DNA of 64,000 nt. Source: Synechococcales cyanobacterium CNB. GTDB taxonomy: Bacteria; Planctomycetota; Phycisphaerae; Phycisphaerales; UBA1924. The notes below the pieces were generated by a model. The model did no database searches. It was given only the letters and a program-made list of their open reading frames with translations, and was not told the origin of the DNA. The stretch is taken from contig SZOZ01000001.1 in assembly GCA_030263455.1 (NCBI GenBank), positions 248,001 through 312,000 of the forward strand. Direction: 5' to 3'. Each line of letters starts with the position of its first letter. Within the stretch, counting starts at the first letter, position 1. The position numbers were made by a program, and so were the translations under genes. Positions 63,267-64,000 of the stretch are shown here, piece by piece.

Positions 63267-63902
63267 ATGGCAAAAGACGCGACAAAGCAGAAGAAGGGCA
63301 AGAGCGGCGTGGTCGAGGGCGCGGAGGCGGCGCGGCCGTCGCGCCTGCGTGCGCGCTACGACGCCGAGGTCCGGCCGAAGGTGACCGAGCGTTTCGGGAT
63401 CGAGAATCGCATGGCGATGCCGAAGCTCGAGAAGATCGTGGTCAACGTGAACATGGGGCGTCACCTGGACGGAACAAAGCTCCCGCCGACCGTGAAGCAA
63501 CAGGTGCTCGACACGCTCCGAGCGATCAGCGGGCAGAAGCCGGTCGTGCTGAAGGCGAAGAAATCGGTCTCGAACTTCAAGGTTCGCGCGGGGTACGAGA
63601 CGGCTGCGATGGTGACGCTCCGTCGCGACCGGATGTGGCACTTCCTTGACCGGCTCATCAACCTTGCTACGCCCCGCATCAAGGACTTCCGCGGCCTGTC
63701 GCGGACGGCCTTCGACCGCCAGGGCAACTACTCGATGGGCTTGAACGAGCAGGGCGTGTTCCCCGAGATCAACATGGCCGAGGCCCAGTTCACGCACGGG
63801 ATGAACATCAACTTTTCCTTCTCGAACTCGGACCCGGAGAAGAGCCTCTTCGTGCTCGAGCAGTTGGGGATGCCGTTCCAGAAGGTGGGCGAGAAGAACT
63901 GA
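63267..63902 (+). CDS. rplE: 50S ribosomal protein L5
   Basis: 211 residues. After a basic N-terminal extension of about 25 residues comes RLRARYDAEVRPKVTERFGI, then LEKIVVNVNMGRHLDG, TGKKPVV-like GQKPVVLKAKKSVSNFKVR and the late AEAQFTHGMNINFSF. L5 binds 5S rRNA and the P-site tRNA. The start is ATG 63267 (MAKDATKQ). Confidence 0.96.
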   Translation: MAKDATKQKKGKSGVVEGAEAARPSRLRARYDAEVRPKVTERFGIENRMAMPKLEKIVVNVNMGRHLDGTKLPPTVKQQVLDTLRAISGQKPVVLKAKKSVSNFKVRAGYETAAMVTLRRDRMWHFLDRLINLATPRIKDFRGLSRTAFDRQGNYSMGLNEQGVFPEINMAEAQFTHGMNINFSFSNSDPEKSLFVLEQLGMPFQKVGEKN

Positions 63903-63920
63903 GTTGGTTCTGGAGGACGC

Positions 63921-64000
63921 ATGACGACGAAGGCGCAGATGGCGAAGACGAGGCGGACCCCGAAGTTCTCGACGCGGACGGTGCGCAGGTGTGAGTTGAC
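63921..64000 (+). CDS. rpsN: 30S ribosomal protein S14, start only (cut by the window edge)
   Basis: 26 codons. MAKTRRTPKFSTRTVRRC matches the start of the short zinc-binding S14, with the first cysteine of the zinc knuckle in view. ATG 63921 has GGAGG 5 bp upstream and gives six extra residues; ATG 63939 fits usual S14 starts. The rest of the gene is beyond the window. Confidence 0.88.
   Translation, partial: MTTKAQMAKTRRTPKFSTRTVRRCEL

Overview
This 64 kb, GC-rich window looks like a chromosomal segment of a Planctomycetota bacterium, most likely class Phycisphaerae. The case is cumulative. There are secreted proteins with PEP-CTERM-like tails, a HAF-repeat protein, a C-terminal dockerin-like repeat pair of the kind common in Phycisphaerae, and a surface protein with an N-terminal LExR-x-LMS motif. 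ThiE carries an N-terminal ThiD2 domain. The S10 ribosomal operon has the standard bacterial order but divergent protein details. No phage, insertion sequence, integrase or CRISPR array was seen.

Layout. 0-5.5 kb: the start of argG, a secreted ThuA-like protein, and a pyruvate dehydrogenase operon (E1 alpha, E1 beta, E2). A HEPN/AbiU2-like gene is wedged between the two E1 genes. 5.6-12.6 kb: an S41 protease, an MFS transporter, tRNA-Arg, endonuclease III and a TIM-barrel protein. 12.6-20.4 kb: secreted repeat proteins, the site-2 protease RseP, a metallo-hydrolase, a hotdog-fold protein and a second PEP-CTERM-like protein. 20.4-24.2 kb: a membrane protein, queG, pyrC and tRNA-Pro.

24.4-27.2 kb is a compact accessory operon (SnoaL-like, double GNAT, TetR, metallo-hydrolase). 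Its promoter has a perfect 18-bp palindrome between the -35 and -10 boxes. 27.2-27.7 kb holds a 21-bp-periodic repeat block. 27.7-33.4 kb has a GH78 alpha-L-rhamnosidase, then VOC, SRPBCC and ArsR-type genes with a likely autoregulatory operator, and a further SRPBCC gene pointing away.

33.4-43.5 kb: an ABC ATPase, an M16 peptidase, two large exported proteins, thiE, and the zwf-pgl-rluA group (oxidative pentose phosphate entry plus a pseudouridine synthase). 43.6-49.1 kb: a tight reverse-strand operon purA-uppS-cdsA-zinc-ribbon protein-GT39, which joins purine synthesis with cell-envelope lipid steps. 49.2-56.3 kb: a small zinc-binding protein, an FHA protein, hemW, ruvB, an M28 lipoprotein peptidase and a secreted protein of unknown function.

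56.4-64 kb: the S10/spc ribosomal operon from rpsJ to the start of rpsN, behind a recognisable promoter and a structured leader. uL22 carries an N-terminal extension that looks like a helix-turn-helix domain, and a 260-bp hairpin-rich gap separates rplC from rplD. The strongest leads are the HTH-like uL22 extension, the HEPN gene inside the pdh operon, a G9-tract frameshift at the start of a secreted FG-GAP protein, and the palindromic operator of the accessory operon.
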